Assembly (NCBI GenBank): GCA_947493945.1
Contig: CANLSR010000005.1
Location: 186,001-250,000 of the forward strand
Reading direction: 5' to 3'
DNA: 64,000 nucleotides
Source: an uncultured bacterium
Lineage (GTDB): Bacteria > Bacteroidota > Rhodothermia > Rhodothermales > Rubricoccaceae
The position numbers and the translations under genes are program-made. Shown here piece after piece: positions 24,028-34,384 of this stretch (positions within the stretch are counted from its first letter, which is position 1; each line of letters begins with the position of its first letter). The notes under the pieces were generated by a model. That model searched no databases and had not been told where the DNA came from. It saw only the letters and a list, made by a program, of their open reading frames with translations.

Positions 24028-24168
24028 AGCGCCTCGGCCTGGCGCGGACGCCGCCGTGTCCGGGACCGACCGCCTGGGGACGCCCCGCTCCGCTGGCGGG
24101 CGAGGCCGGCGGCGGGGAACGGGCGGACGGACGGCCCGGTACCGAGGGCACCTCCTCATCCCAACGCC

Positions 24169-24948
24169 ATGCGCCCTGCCCTCCTCGCGTTCGCCCTGTG
24201 CGCCCTCACGACGGCGTGCGAAGAGGCGCCAGACCGGGCGGCAGGCGCCGCGCCTCCGGTCTCGACCGAGCCGGCCCCGGCGCCCATGGTGGACGACCTG
24301 GAGACGCTAGGCGGCGAGATGCCGCCCTACGCGTTCCGCCTGCTGTCCAACCCCTACGTCGAGGCGTCGTACCTCGCCCTGCCGGCGGACGCGTCGGTCC
24401 ACCTCCGGAACGGCGAGCACTGGGTCGTCTACGCGTACTCGCCGGCCACCGTCTCGGTCGACGGCACCGCCGCGCCTGCCGAGTGGGGCGAGGGGACGGC
24501 GACGTTTTTCGACACGCCCACCCGGATCACCAACGCGGGCGGCGCGCCGGCGCAGCTGCTCTTTTTCGAGCGGTGGGCCAACCCGCTCCCCGACCGTCAG
24601 GAGAGCCCCAAGGAGGACGTCCGGTTCCCGGTCGAGATGATGCGGCTCGACCAGGTGGACAGCCCGGCCATCGACGTGCTGGTGTCGAACGACCGCGTCG
24701 GCGTGGCCCGGGTGTCGCTGGAGCCGGGCGAGGGGCTCCCGCCCCACTCGGCCTTTAGCCGGGTCGTGGTGGCGCTCTCGGAATTCGAGGCGGAGCGGTC
24801 CCGGATCGAGGAGTTCGGCGGCGACTCGCCCGACGTCCGCGTCCGGCGGCCGGTGGGCAGCGTGACCTGGGACACGGCCCGCAACTACGCGGTCAAGAAC
24901 GTGGGCGGCACGACCGCCAAGACCCTCGTCGTGTCCTACTACGAGTAG
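24169..24948 (+). CDS. Cupin-like lipoprotein of unknown function
   Basis: The 259-residue protein has a signal ending in lipobox LTTAC (Cys at residue 17) followed by a low-complexity Pro/Ala linker. The mature domain is beta-rich: YVEASYLALPADASVHLRNGEHWVVYAYSPATVSVDG, then FDTPTRITNAGGAPAQLLFFERW and a second block VARVSLEPGEGLPPHSAF...VTWDTARNYAVKNVGGTTAKTLVV. The spacing of strands and LEPGEGLPPHSAF suggest a bicupin fold with reduced metal ligands. I do not recognise a named family. It is monocistronic as far as can be seen. Confidence 0.7.
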   Translation: MRPALLAFALCALTTACEEAPDRAAGAAPPVSTEPAPAPMVDDLETLGGEMPPYAFRLLSNPYVEASYLALPADASVHLRNGEHWVVYAYSPATVSVDGTAAPAEWGEGTATFFDTPTRITNAGGAPAQLLFFERWANPLPDRQESPKEDVRFPVEMMRLDQVDSPAIDVLVSNDRVGVARVSLEPGEGLPPHSAFSRVVVALSEFEAERSRIEEFGGDSPDVRVRRPVGSVTWDTARNYAVKNVGGTTAKTLVVSYYE

Positions 24949-25140
24949 CCGGCCGCGCGCGCCGCCAGCGGGCCGAGGGGTTGGGGCGCGGGCGGGATCG
25001 TCGTACCCTCCGTCAGTCCCTAGAGCCGGCCGGGGAGGCGGTGGCCCCGCGCGAACGGGACGGCCTGAACAGGACGTGCCCCAGACCCGCCAGCCCCCGG
25101 AGCCCCTGCGCAAAGCGCCCTAGCCCTCCCGACGTCTCCT

Positions 25141-26391
25141 ATGGCCTTGTTTCCTGCGGCCGGTCTTCCCCCCAGCGCCTTCGTGCGGCGCGTCCTGGTG
25201 GTCATCGCGGCCGTGCTGGTGGTCTCCGCCGTCTGGGCGGCGCGCTCGACGTTGCTGCTGGGCTTCGCGGCGGCGGTCGTGGCGGTGGGGCTGAGCATCC
25301 CGTCGGGCTGGCTCCAGCGGCGGGGCGTGCCGCGCGGGTGGGCCATCGCGGTCTCGGCGCTGGGCGTCGGGACGGTAGCGGTGCTGCTGCTGTTGCTGGT
25401 GGTGCCGCGCATCCTCGGCGACCTGGTCGGGCTGCTCAGCAGCATCCCGCAGGCGATCGAGGCGCTCCGGGGCGTCTACTCGAATCTGCGCGCGAGCAGC
25501 GAGTTCATGGGGGCGGCCCTCGCCCCGCTGGCCGAGGGCCGCACGCCGTCCCCGGAGCGCGCGCGCGCCATCCTGGAGTGGATCGCCAGCACGGGCTACG
25601 CCGCGGCCCCGCTGCTGCTGGGCGGGCTGACCTCGGCGGTGTCCGGGCTCGTTCACCTCGGCGTGATCCTCTTCATCTCGCTGTTCTTCATCGTCAGCCC
25701 GACGGCCTACGTCAAGGGCAGCCTCTACCTCCTGCCCCAGCGCCACCACGCGCGGGCGGTCGAGCTCTGGAACGAAATGTACGACACCGTCCGCTCGTGG
25801 CTGACGGCCCTGTCGCTCTCGATCGCGATCACGACGACGCTGGTCTGGGTGATCCTGGGCCTGCTCCTGGGGATGCCCAACGCGCTCGTCGTGGCCGTCT
25901 TCGCCGGCATCGCGACATTCATCCCCAACATCGGGTCGGTGCTGCCGGTCATCCCCATCGTCGTGTTCACGCTGGCCAGCGGCGACCCGTCGGACGTGTT
26001 CCTCTACGTCGCGGTCTACCTCGGCATCCAGCTGACGGAGAGCAACGTCCTGACGCCGTCCATCGTCAAGTCGCAGCTGGCGATCCCGGCGGGCCTGGTG
26101 CTCCTGTTCCAGCTGCTGGTCACGCTGGCGTTCGGGGCGCTGGGCCTGCTGCTGGCGGTGCCGATGCTGGCCGTGCTGATCGTGCTGGTCCGCGAGCTCT
26201 ACGCCTACGACGCGCTGGGCCTGCGCCGGCTGGACATCGAGCTGTCGACCGACCGCGAGGGGCGGATGGTGCTCGACGAGCGCGTGTCGCGGCCGGACGA
26301 GGACGCGCTCGCCGGGGCGAACGGCGCCGCGCGCGCGCTCCCAGACGAGCCGCCAGCCGTCGGCGCCGAGGGGGCGGGCCGCGCGGCCTGA
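25141..26391 (+). CDS. AI-2E family transporter (PerM/TqsA-like)
   Basis: The 416-residue polytopic membrane protein has about eight hydrophobic segments. Family features are the amphipathic segment between helices 3 and 4 and the C-terminal block GIATFIPNIGSVLPVIPIVVFTLASG, then QLTESNVLTPSIVKSQLAIPAGLVLLFQL. Family members include TqsA (autoinducer-2 export) and sodium-coupled exporters, so the exact substrate is open. About 50 C-terminal residues after the last helix are charged and probably cytosolic. No clear promoter box is found close to the start. Confidence 0.9.
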   Translation: MALFPAAGLPPSAFVRRVLVVIAAVLVVSAVWAARSTLLLGFAAAVVAVGLSIPSGWLQRRGVPRGWAIAVSALGVGTVAVLLLLLVVPRILGDLVGLLSSIPQAIEALRGVYSNLRASSEFMGAALAPLAEGRTPSPERARAILEWIASTGYAAAPLLLGGLTSAVSGLVHLGVILFISLFFIVSPTAYVKGSLYLLPQRHHARAVELWNEMYDTVRSWLTALSLSIAITTTLVWVILGLLLGMPNALVVAVFAGIATFIPNIGSVLPVIPIVVFTLASGDPSDVFLYVAVYLGIQLTESNVLTPSIVKSQLAIPAGLVLLFQLLVTLAFGALGLLLAVPMLAVLIVLVRELYAYDALGLRRLDIELSTDREGRMVLDERVSRPDEDALAGANGAARALPDEPPAVGAEGAGRAA

Positions 26392-26403
26392 GGCGGGAGG
26401 TCG

Positions 26404-26420
26404 CCGCCAGCCGCTGGCGG
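26404..26420. repeat. Inverted pair of the GCTGGCGG octamer
   Basis: CCGCCAGC (26404-26411) and GCTGGCGG (26413-26420) form a near-perfect palindrome just after the transporter stop. The same octamer recurs in most gene gaps of this window. Confidence 0.6.
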
Positions 26421-26654
26421 AGCGGAGGGCCGGGCCCTCCCGCCACCGTGTGGGGGCCCGCCCCACGGCGGGCGGCGGGGGCCGGCGAGCCCAGATGCCG
26501 GGATCCCCTGACACGGGCCGCGGCGCCGGCGGCGTAGGATGAGCGCGACGTGCCGCGACCTCGCCCCGCCGCGCTGGCGGTCCGGGTGCGCAGGTCGGTG
26601 CCGACCGCCCCCGGCGGCTGGCCGGCCCTGCCCCCGCCCTTCCCGCCTCGTCCG

Positions 26655-27701
26655 ATGGCCCTCCCGCCTTCCCCCGCCAGCGACCCGCGCGTCGTCACCG
26701 ACGCCGACTTTCCCCAGGGCGGCCCGCCCGGGGCCCAGCTGGCCGTGCTGCTGAACTGGGCAGTGCACGCCCCGAGCCTGCTCAACACCCAGCCCTGGCG
26801 GTTCCGCATCGCCGACGGCGCCGGCGGACCGCGGGCCGAGGTGTCCGTCGACCCCGCCCGCGTGCTCCGGTCCATCGACCCGGACGGCCGCGAGGCCGTG
26901 ATCTCGTGCGGCGCCGCGCTCTACACGCTCCGCCTGGCCGCGCGCCACTACGGGTTCGCCACCGAGATCGAGCTAGCCGGGCCGGACGACGCCCCCGACC
27001 TGGTCGGCTCGGTGCGGCTGGCCGGCCCGTCGCCCCCGACCGCCGAGGACGAGGGGCTGTTCCGGGCCGTCAAGCTCCGCCACACCAACCGCGACCCCTA
27101 CGCCGACTTCCCCGTCCCCGCCGGGCTGGCGGCCCGGCTCCGCGACGCGGCCGAGGCCGAGGGCGCCCGCCTCCACGTGCTCACCGGCGAGGCCGACAAG
27201 GGCGCGCTGGCGGACCTCGTGGCCCAGGCCATCCGCGCCCAGGGCGCCGACCCGGCGACGGTCGCAGAGATCGAGGCCTGGCTCCGGCCGAGCGGCGACC
27301 CCCGCGCCGACGGCGTGCCGGACGCGGTCCAGGGCGGATGGGACCGGCTGAGCTACCTCCCCACCGACCCGGCCACGCTCGCGGCCGCGACGCGGCGGCT
27401 GGCCCGGGAGTCGCCGGCGCTGCTGGTGGCGGCCACCGACGGCGACGAGCGCGGCGACTGGGCGCGGGCCGGCCAGGCGCTTCAACGCGTCCTGCTGCTG
27501 GCGGCGGCCGAGGGGCTGGCCGCGAGCTACGTCAACCAGCCCACCGAGGTCGCGCATCTCCGGCCCCAGGTCTCGGCCCTGGTCGGGGGCGGCCACGCCC
27601 AGGTCGCCTTCCGGCTGGGGACGCCCATCGAGGCCCGGGGCACGCCCCGTCGCCGCGTCGCCGACGTTCTCCGCCCCGACTCTCCCCACGCCGACGCCTA
27701 G
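26655..27701 (+). CDS. Acg-type nitroreductase family protein
   Basis: This 348-residue protein is built as two nitroreductase-like halves, as in Mycobacterium tuberculosis Acg (Rv2032). The N-terminal half has NWAVHAPSLLNTQPWRFRI, the FMN-phosphate-contacting region of the fold. VKLRHTNRDPYADFPVP and the C-terminal QRVLLLAAAEGLAASYVNQPTEV...VAFRLGTP match the family. Acg proteins bind FMN but lack classical nitroreductase activity and are linked to dormancy and low oxygen. The universal stress protein gene follows 29 nt downstream, supporting a stress role. The ATG at 26655 is chosen over an upstream frame extension. Confidence 0.85.
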   Translation: MALPPSPASDPRVVTDADFPQGGPPGAQLAVLLNWAVHAPSLLNTQPWRFRIADGAGGPRAEVSVDPARVLRSIDPDGREAVISCGAALYTLRLAARHYGFATEIELAGPDDAPDLVGSVRLAGPSPPTAEDEGLFRAVKLRHTNRDPYADFPVPAGLAARLRDAAEAEGARLHVLTGEADKGALADLVAQAIRAQGADPATVAEIEAWLRPSGDPRADGVPDAVQGGWDRLSYLPTDPATLAAATRRLARESPALLVAATDGDERGDWARAGQALQRVLLLAAAEGLAASYVNQPTEVAHLRPQVSALVGGGHAQVAFRLGTPIEARGTPRRRVADVLRPDSPHADA

Positions 27702-27730
27702 CGCCAGCCGCTGGCGCCGCCCCCCCTCCC

Positions 27731-28702
27731 ATGCCGCTGCCCCTCGACCGGATCCTCTTCCCCACCGACTTCTCGGCCTGTGCCGAGGGCGCCTACCGCC
27801 ACGCGGCCTGGCTCGCCGACCGGTTCGGCGCCGAGCTCCACGTGCTCTACGTGGTCGAGGACGAGGCCGCGCCCGAACGCGCCTGGCCCGACACGCCCGG
27901 CACCGGCCACGTCCAGGTCTCGATGGCCGACGTGTCCAGCGACCTGGGCCTGCCCGAGCAACTGGCCAGCGAGGCCGCCGAGCCGGACTCGCCCGTCGAG
28001 GTGGTGGAGACCGAGGTCGTCGGGCGGAGGGCGCCGGACGCCATCCTGGACTACGTCGCCGACGAGGAGATGGAGCTCGTCGTGGTCGGCACGCACGGCC
28101 GCCAGGGCTGGCGGCGCGGCGTGCTCGGGAGCGTGGCCGAGGCCGTCGTCCGGCGCGCGCCGTGCCCCGTCCTGACCGTCCGCCCGCTGGACGCGCCGGG
28201 CGAGGGCGAGTGGCCGCCGCGCCGGGTGCTCCTGGCCGCCGACGCTATTCCCACCGGCGCCGACGAGCCCGTCCCGATCACCGCCCAGTGGGCCGCCCGC
28301 CTGGCCGTGGCGTATGGCGCCCGGCTCGACATCGTCCACGTGACCACCCCGGTCCGCGTGGGCGTCGGCCGGCCGTCCGACGCGGCCCAGGTGCGGTCAC
28401 GCGAGCACCAGGCGCTGCTCACCTTGGCGGACCAGCTCCGGGCCGAGGCCGACGCCGACCTGGAGATCGACGTCACCGTCCGGTCCGGCGATCCGGCCAC
28501 GGCCGTCCGCACCGCCGCTGAGGAAGCGCGGACGCACCTGCTCGTCGTCGGCACGAGCGCGCGGCGGGGCGCGGGCCGGGCGCTCTTGGGGAGCGTGGCC
28601 GAGACGCTGATCCGCACGGCGCCGTGCCCGGTCCTGGTCGCCCGCGACGCGCTGGCGGTGCCGGACGCCGGCGGCGTCGCCTCTCGGCAAGCGTCGTCCT
28701 GA
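27731..28702 (+). CDS. Tandem-domain universal stress protein
   Basis: The 323-residue cytoplasmic protein contains two UspA domains. The first (about 1-155) begins LDRILFPTDFSACAEGAYRHAAWLADRFGAELHVLYVV and ends with the ATP-binding motif GTHGRQGWRRGVLGSVAEAVVRRAPCPVLTVR. The second has GTSARRGAGRALLGSVAETLIRTAPCPVLVAR. Both fit G-2x-G-9x-G(S/T), so both sites should bind ATP. Such proteins support survival under starvation, hypoxia or oxidative stress. It is probably co-transcribed with the Acg-like gene upstream. Confidence 0.93.
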   Translation: MPLPLDRILFPTDFSACAEGAYRHAAWLADRFGAELHVLYVVEDEAAPERAWPDTPGTGHVQVSMADVSSDLGLPEQLASEAAEPDSPVEVVETEVVGRRAPDAILDYVADEEMELVVVGTHGRQGWRRGVLGSVAEAVVRRAPCPVLTVRPLDAPGEGEWPPRRVLLAADAIPTGADEPVPITAQWAARLAVAYGARLDIVHVTTPVRVGVGRPSDAAQVRSREHQALLTLADQLRAEADADLEIDVTVRSGDPATAVRTAAEEARTHLLVVGTSARRGAGRALLGSVAETLIRTAPCPVLVARDALAVPDAGGVASRQASS

Positions 28703-28858
28703 CCCTCGGCGCCGGCCGCCAGCGGCGCGGGGCGGATCACTGATGCGCCGCGGCGTGCTGCTGGCGGTCGTGGGCCACGAGGGGAACACCGAGTGAGTGA
28801 GCCGCGACGGCCCCTGCCGGGTCGGAGTCCTGAAACCGCAGGACCGGGACGGTGGGGC

Positions 28859-29803
28859 TCACGGCGCGGAGCTCTCGGGCGCGAGGAGGACGGAGCCGGG
28901 CGGGAGGTCCGAGGCGACGGCCCGAGCCACCTCGGCCGCGAACGCCCGCACCAGCTGGCGGCGAACGAGCGTGGTGGCGTAGACCAGCCGGACGGTCCGC
29001 GACGGCGCGGGGGCCCGGAAGGGGCGGACCGAAGACGGCGCGTGCGAGCCCTCGCCCTGGACCGCCAGCCACGGCAGCAGCGTCATCCCGAAGCCGCGGT
29101 CCACGATCCGCTGGAGCGTCTCCAGGTTGCCGCTCTCGAACTCGACCGCCTTGGCGTCCGGGCGGCCCGAGCCCTGGGCCATCAGCGCGAGCGCCTGGTC
29201 GCGGAAGCAGTGGCCCTCGCGCATGGTCCACACGTCGTCCGCGCTCAGGTCTTCGACGCCGATCTCGGTGCGGTCGTGGAGGCGGTGGCCGGGCGCGACG
29301 TAGCCCACGAGGGGCTCCTCGAACAGCGGCACCTCCTCGATGCCGCGGGCCGGCGGCGGCGTCGCCACCAGGCCGGCGTCCAGCAGGTCGCGCCGGACGT
29401 GGTCGACGATGGCCTCGGCGACCAGCTCCTCGAACACCAGCTCGACGCGGGGGTAGCGCCGCGCGAACGGGCCGATCACGAGCGGGATCAGGTAGGGCGC
29501 CAGCGTCGACAGGACGCCCACGCGCAGCTCGCCCGCCAGCTCGCCGGTGGCCTGGCTCACCAGGTCCTCCAGCCGCTCGGCCTCGGCCAGCACGTGCCGC
29601 GCCTGGGCCACGACGGCCCGCCCCACCGTGGTCGGGGTGATCGGGTGGGACGACCGGTCGAACAGGACCGCGCCCAGCTCGGCTTCGAGCTTCTGGACGC
29701 CGGCGCTCAGGGCGGGCTGGGTGACGTGGCAGGCCTCGGCGGCCTGGCCAAAGTGGCCGTGCCGGTCGAGGGCGACGGCGTAGTTGAGTTGCAGGAGCGT
29801 CAT
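28859..29803 (-). CDS. OxyR-like LysR family regulator lacking the resolving cysteine
   Basis: This 314-residue regulator starts MTLLQLNYAVALDRHGHFGQAAEACHVTQPALSAGVQKLE, the LysR winged helix. The effector domain contains MREGHCFRDQALALM, an excellent match to the OxyR redox loop, with Cys at residue 199 as in E. coli. The disulfide partner at residue 208 is Met instead of Cys. The only other cysteine is residue 25 in the DNA-binding domain. Peroxide sensing through sulfenylation of Cys199 alone is plausible, but the disulfide switch cannot form. The target may be the divergent Rnk-like gene or a distant catalase. Confidence 0.88.
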   Translation of the reverse strand: MTLLQLNYAVALDRHGHFGQAAEACHVTQPALSAGVQKLEAELGAVLFDRSSHPITPTTVGRAVVAQARHVLAEAERLEDLVSQATGELAGELRVGVLSTLAPYLIPLVIGPFARRYPRVELVFEELVAEAIVDHVRRDLLDAGLVATPPPARGIEEVPLFEEPLVGYVAPGHRLHDRTEIGVEDLSADDVWTMREGHCFRDQALALMAQGSGRPDAKAVEFESGNLETLQRIVDRGFGMTLLPWLAVQGEGSHAPSSVRPFRAPAPSRTVRLVYATTLVRRQLVRAFAAEVARAVASDLPPGSVLLAPESSAP

Positions 29804-30012
29804 GCTGATAAGGTCGGCTGATCGCTAGATGCAAACAAACGATTGGACTGATCGGGTCCGCGTGCCGATCCTGTGCCTAGCCCGGCGCCCCGCCGGTCTC
29901 GGGCCACGCCCGCCCCTCTCGCCTCGCCCCTCCCAGCCCCTCGTCCTCCGGGGCCGGCGCGCCCGCGTCGGCCCCCACGCAGGTCTGGTCGGTGAGCCTC
30001 TCCGCTGATCTC

Positions 30013-30429
30013 ATGAGCACGCGCCCTCTGACCCTGACCGCCCCCGACCGCGAGACCCTCCGCCAGATCCTGGCCTCGCGCGGTTCGGCCGACCGCGAGG
30101 CCCGGACGCTCACCGACCTGATCGTCGGTTTGAGTGGCTCGGTCGTCGTCCCGTCTGGCGACGTCTCACCCTCGGTGGTCACGTTGAACTCGCGCGTCCG
30201 CGTCCGCACGTTGGGCACTGACGCTGAGCGGGTCCTGACGCTCGTCACGGGCCAGTCGGACCTCCGCGAGGGCCGCGTCTCGGTCCTCACGCCCGTCGGG
30301 GCCGCCCTGCTGGGCCGCCGCGAGGGCGATGTGGTCGAGTGCGACGCGCCGGCGGGCCGGTTCCGGCTCCGCATCGAGGCGGTCCTCTACCAGCCCGAGT
30401 CGGCCGACGCGGGCGCGCTGGCGGCCTAG
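30013..30429 (+). CDS. GreA/GreB C-terminal domain protein (Rnk-like)
   Basis: The 138-residue protein has a short N-terminal helix (LTAPDRETLRQILAS) and a C-terminal FKBP-like GreA_GreB domain: VVTLNSRVRVRTLGTDAERVLTLVTG, then SVLTPVGAALLGRREGDVVECDAPAGRFRLRIEAVLYQP. It lacks the long coiled coil that Gre factors insert into the RNA polymerase secondary channel. This matches Rnk, the nucleoside diphosphate kinase regulator that binds RNA polymerase. The ATG at 30013 gives the family N-terminus. The following small gene begins 5 nt after its stop. Confidence 0.87.
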   Translation: MSTRPLTLTAPDRETLRQILASRGSADREARTLTDLIVGLSGSVVVPSGDVSPSVVTLNSRVRVRTLGTDAERVLTLVTGQSDLREGRVSVLTPVGAALLGRREGDVVECDAPAGRFRLRIEAVLYQPESADAGALAA

Positions 30430-30434
30430 GCCCC

Positions 30435-30845
30435 GTGTTGCACCCCGCCTTCCTGCTCGCCGCTGCCGTCAACGACGACGGCTGGATCGAGCTGCCCGCC
30501 GCCGGCGCGGGCGCCGCGTTCTCCGTCACCCGCGCCTTTTTCGCGCCCACCGTGCCGGCCCGCCAGCTGGCCGGGGCCGTCGGCGGGTTCGCGCAGTGCG
30601 TCGCGCCCGCGGCCGAGCAGGCGGGCGACTGGCGGCCTCTGGACATGGCGTTTTTCGCGCGGTGCCTCGGCTTGGCGCTCGGCTCGGTCACGCCCGGCCT
30701 GTTCGCCGTCCGCGGAGTCGGCGCGGTGGGCCAGTCACGGGGGCGGCTCGTCCACACCGACGAGGCGGCCGAGGAGGGCCGCCTCCGGGTGATCCAGGGC
30801 GCGTTCCTGGTCCACCGCGCGGCGTATGAAGGGCAGCCCGCATAA
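30435..30845 (+). CDS. Hypothetical protein downstream of the Rnk-like gene
   Basis: The 136-residue frame starts at GTG 30435, 5 nt after the previous stop, and is probably in the same operon. The sequence reads like a compact alpha/beta protein (AAVNDDGWIELPAAGAGAAFSVTRAFFAPTVPARQLAGAVGGF, then LGLALGSVTPGLFAVRGVGAVGQSRGRLVHTDEAAEEGRLRVIQGAFLVHRAAYE). I do not recognise a family. No signal peptide, membrane helix or metal motif is visible. Codon pattern and the lack of competing frames support it being real. Confidence 0.6.
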   Translation: MLHPAFLLAAAVNDDGWIELPAAGAGAAFSVTRAFFAPTVPARQLAGAVGGFAQCVAPAAEQAGDWRPLDMAFFARCLGLALGSVTPGLFAVRGVGAVGQSRGRLVHTDEAAEEGRLRVIQGAFLVHRAAYEGQPA

Positions 30846-30932
30846 ACCTGCACGACGGGCCGACCCGAGGCCGCAGAGCCGTAAACTGGCGCGCGCCCTC
30901 GGCGCCCACTCCCTCCCCCTTTCTCTCCCACC

Positions 30933-32300
<1,368 letters not shown>

Positions 32301-32380
32301 CCGGTGGGCGGCGCAAGCCGCCAGCGCCGGGCCGACGATCTCGGCCCAGCGCTCGCCGCCCCGTCCAACGTCGCCTGAGC

Positions 32381-32411
32381 CGGCCCCCCTCGCCCCGCGT
32401 GAGGGGGGCCG
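32381..32411 (+). terminator. 11-bp perfect GC stem-loop after the dehydrogenase gene
   Basis: CGGCCCCCCTC (32381-32391) pairs fully with GAGGGGGGCCG (32401-32411) around a 9-nt loop and is followed by TGTCGTT. It is the clearest intrinsic-type terminator in the window. Confidence 0.7.
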
Positions 32412-32578
32412 TGTCGTTGGCAGACCCCAAGCGGCTGGCGGCGCGCGGCGCCAGCCGGTGAGTGCGCAGAGCGGGGCCATAGGCGGTCGCTCTTGATCTG
32501 ATGCAATCCATCCATACATCCTATCCCTCTAGCGAGGCGTTGTAGAGGCCAGTCTCGCTTCCCGGCTCCTTCGAACCC

Positions 32579-34294
32579 ATGCGACTCCCTCTCTTCTCTC
32601 TTTTCGCGCTCGTCCTCGCCGCCGCCGGATGCGTCGCCACGCTCCCGACGACCGGCGACGCGGCCGACCTCGCCGGCTCCGGCTGGCGGTTGGTCTCGGC
32701 GGACGGCGTCCCGGCCGGCCCGGAGGCCACGATCACGTTTTCCGCCGACGGCCGCGTCTCGGGCACGGCCGGCTGCAACCGGTTCATGGGGACGTACGAG
32801 CAGGTCGGCACGGCCCTCTCGCTGAGTCCGCTGGGCACCACGCAGATGGCGTGCGAGGCGCCGGCGACGGCGCAGGAGCGCCGCGTGCTCGACGCGCTGG
32901 CGGCCGTCACGCGCGCCGAGGTCGAGGACGGCCGCCTGGCGCTCTCGGGCGGAGACCGCCGGCTGGTCTGGGCGCCGAGCGCGACCGCCAGCGCGACCGC
33001 CAGCGGCTCGGCGACGCTGACCGGGACGGTGACGTACCTCCCGCGCATCGCGCTCCCGCCCGACGCCGCCGTGGTCGTCCGCCTCCTGGACGTGAGCCGG
33101 GCCGACGCGCCGGCGCAGACGTTGGCCGAGGAGACGCTGGCCACCGACGGCGACCAGGTCCCGTTCCCGTTTACGCTGCGCTACGACCCGGCCCAGGTCC
33201 AGCCGCGCCACCGCTACGCCGTCCGTGCCGAGATCCGCGACTCGATGGGCGACCTGCTGTGGACCACCGACACGACCCACCCGGTGCTGACCAACGGCGC
33301 GCCCTCCGACAACGTCGAGGTCCGCGTGGTCCAGGTCCAGGACGCGCCCAGCGACGCCGCCAGCGGGCCGCTGGTGGGGCCGGAGTGGCGGCTGAGCCGG
33401 ATCCAGACGGCCGACGGCGACACGACCCCGCTCCAGGGCGAGGGCGCGTTTACGGTCTCGTTCATGGAGGACGGCCGCTTTCTCGGCCAGGCCGACTGCA
33501 ACCAGTACGGCGGCGGCTGGCGGGCCGAGCCGGGCGGCGACCTGGTCCTCACCAACGCGGCCACGACGGTCGCGGCCTGCGCCCCGCCCTCGTCGTCGCG
33601 CGACTTTTTCGGCACGCTCAACCAGATCGTGGGGTTCGAGGTCGTCGGCAACCGCCTGACGCTCCGCGCCGTCGACGGCAGCGCGCTGGTGTTCGAGCGG
33701 ACCGGCGGCCCTGACGTTGGCGGAATGCCCCCCCAGGAGACCGGCCGTGACTACGCGTACACGTGCGCCAGCGACGACGGCCCGTTCACGTTCCGCATCC
33801 GCACCGGGCCGGGCGAGGTCGCGCTGTGGCTGCCCCAACGCTTCGAAGGCCGCGAGGGCGGGACGTACCGCGTGCTCGGCCAGGTGGTGGCCGCCAGCGG
33901 GGCGAAGTACCAGGACGGGCCGGTGACGGTCTGGACCAAGGGCCAGGACTACGCGCTGCTCAACGTCGACGGCCAGGAGTTCGTGGACTGCCAAGTCGAT
34001 CCTGAGCGCTCGGGCCGCCTGCTGCTCCGCGGCACCGGCGACGGCTGGTACCTCGAAGTGACCCAGGACGGCGACCGCGCCCGCCTTCGCCTGGTCGGCA
34101 GCTTCGAGGACCGGAGCGCGGCGGCGACCGTGACGCGCTCCAGCGGCCAAGCGGTCTACCGCGCCGACGGGCTCGTGGTGACGGCCACCGACCGCCCGTG
34201 CACCGACGCCGCCAGCGGGGCGACGACCGACACCCAGATCACGGTCGAACTGGACGGCCGGACGTACCCGGGCTGCGGATCGCGAACCGGATAG
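32579..34294 (+). CDS. META-YbaY-META lipoprotein with MliC and COG3650-like C-terminus
   Basis: The 571-residue protein has a signal ending in lipobox LAAAGC. Residues about 25-375 repeat the META, YbaY, META order of the protein at 17464-18567, with near-identical blocks ([66 protein letters not shown]). The extra C-terminus holds an MliC-like c-type lysozyme inhibitor domain (YAYTCASDDGPFTFRIRTG, VALWLPQ, KYQDGPVTVWTKGQDYALL). A COG3650-like module follows (DGWYLEVTQDGDRARLRLVG, DRPCTDAASGATTDTQITVEL, YPGCG). A periplasmic envelope-defence role is inferred. It stands alone between the GdhA terminator and a hydrolase. Confidence 0.9.
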   Translation: MRLPLFSLFALVLAAAGCVATLPTTGDAADLAGSGWRLVSADGVPAGPEATITFSADGRVSGTAGCNRFMGTYEQVGTALSLSPLGTTQMACEAPATAQERRVLDALAAVTRAEVEDGRLALSGGDRRLVWAPSATASATASGSATLTGTVTYLPRIALPPDAAVVVRLLDVSRADAPAQTLAEETLATDGDQVPFPFTLRYDPAQVQPRHRYAVRAEIRDSMGDLLWTTDTTHPVLTNGAPSDNVEVRVVQVQDAPSDAASGPLVGPEWRLSRIQTADGDTTPLQGEGAFTVSFMEDGRFLGQADCNQYGGGWRAEPGGDLVLTNAATTVAACAPPSSSRDFFGTLNQIVGFEVVGNRLTLRAVDGSALVFERTGGPDVGGMPPQETGRDYAYTCASDDGPFTFRIRTGPGEVALWLPQRFEGREGGTYRVLGQVVAASGAKYQDGPVTVWTKGQDYALLNVDGQEFVDCQVDPERSGRLLLRGTGDGWYLEVTQDGDRARLRLVGSFEDRSAAATVTRSSGQAVYRADGLVVTATDRPCTDAASGATTDTQITVELDGRTYPGCGSRTG

Positions 34295-34384
34295 AACCAT
34301 CCCCAACAGCGCCTCAGCGGCCTCCGACTCGCTCGGGGCGCTGGCGGACGCTGGGGGCGGCCCGCTCCTCCCTCCCTTCTCCTG

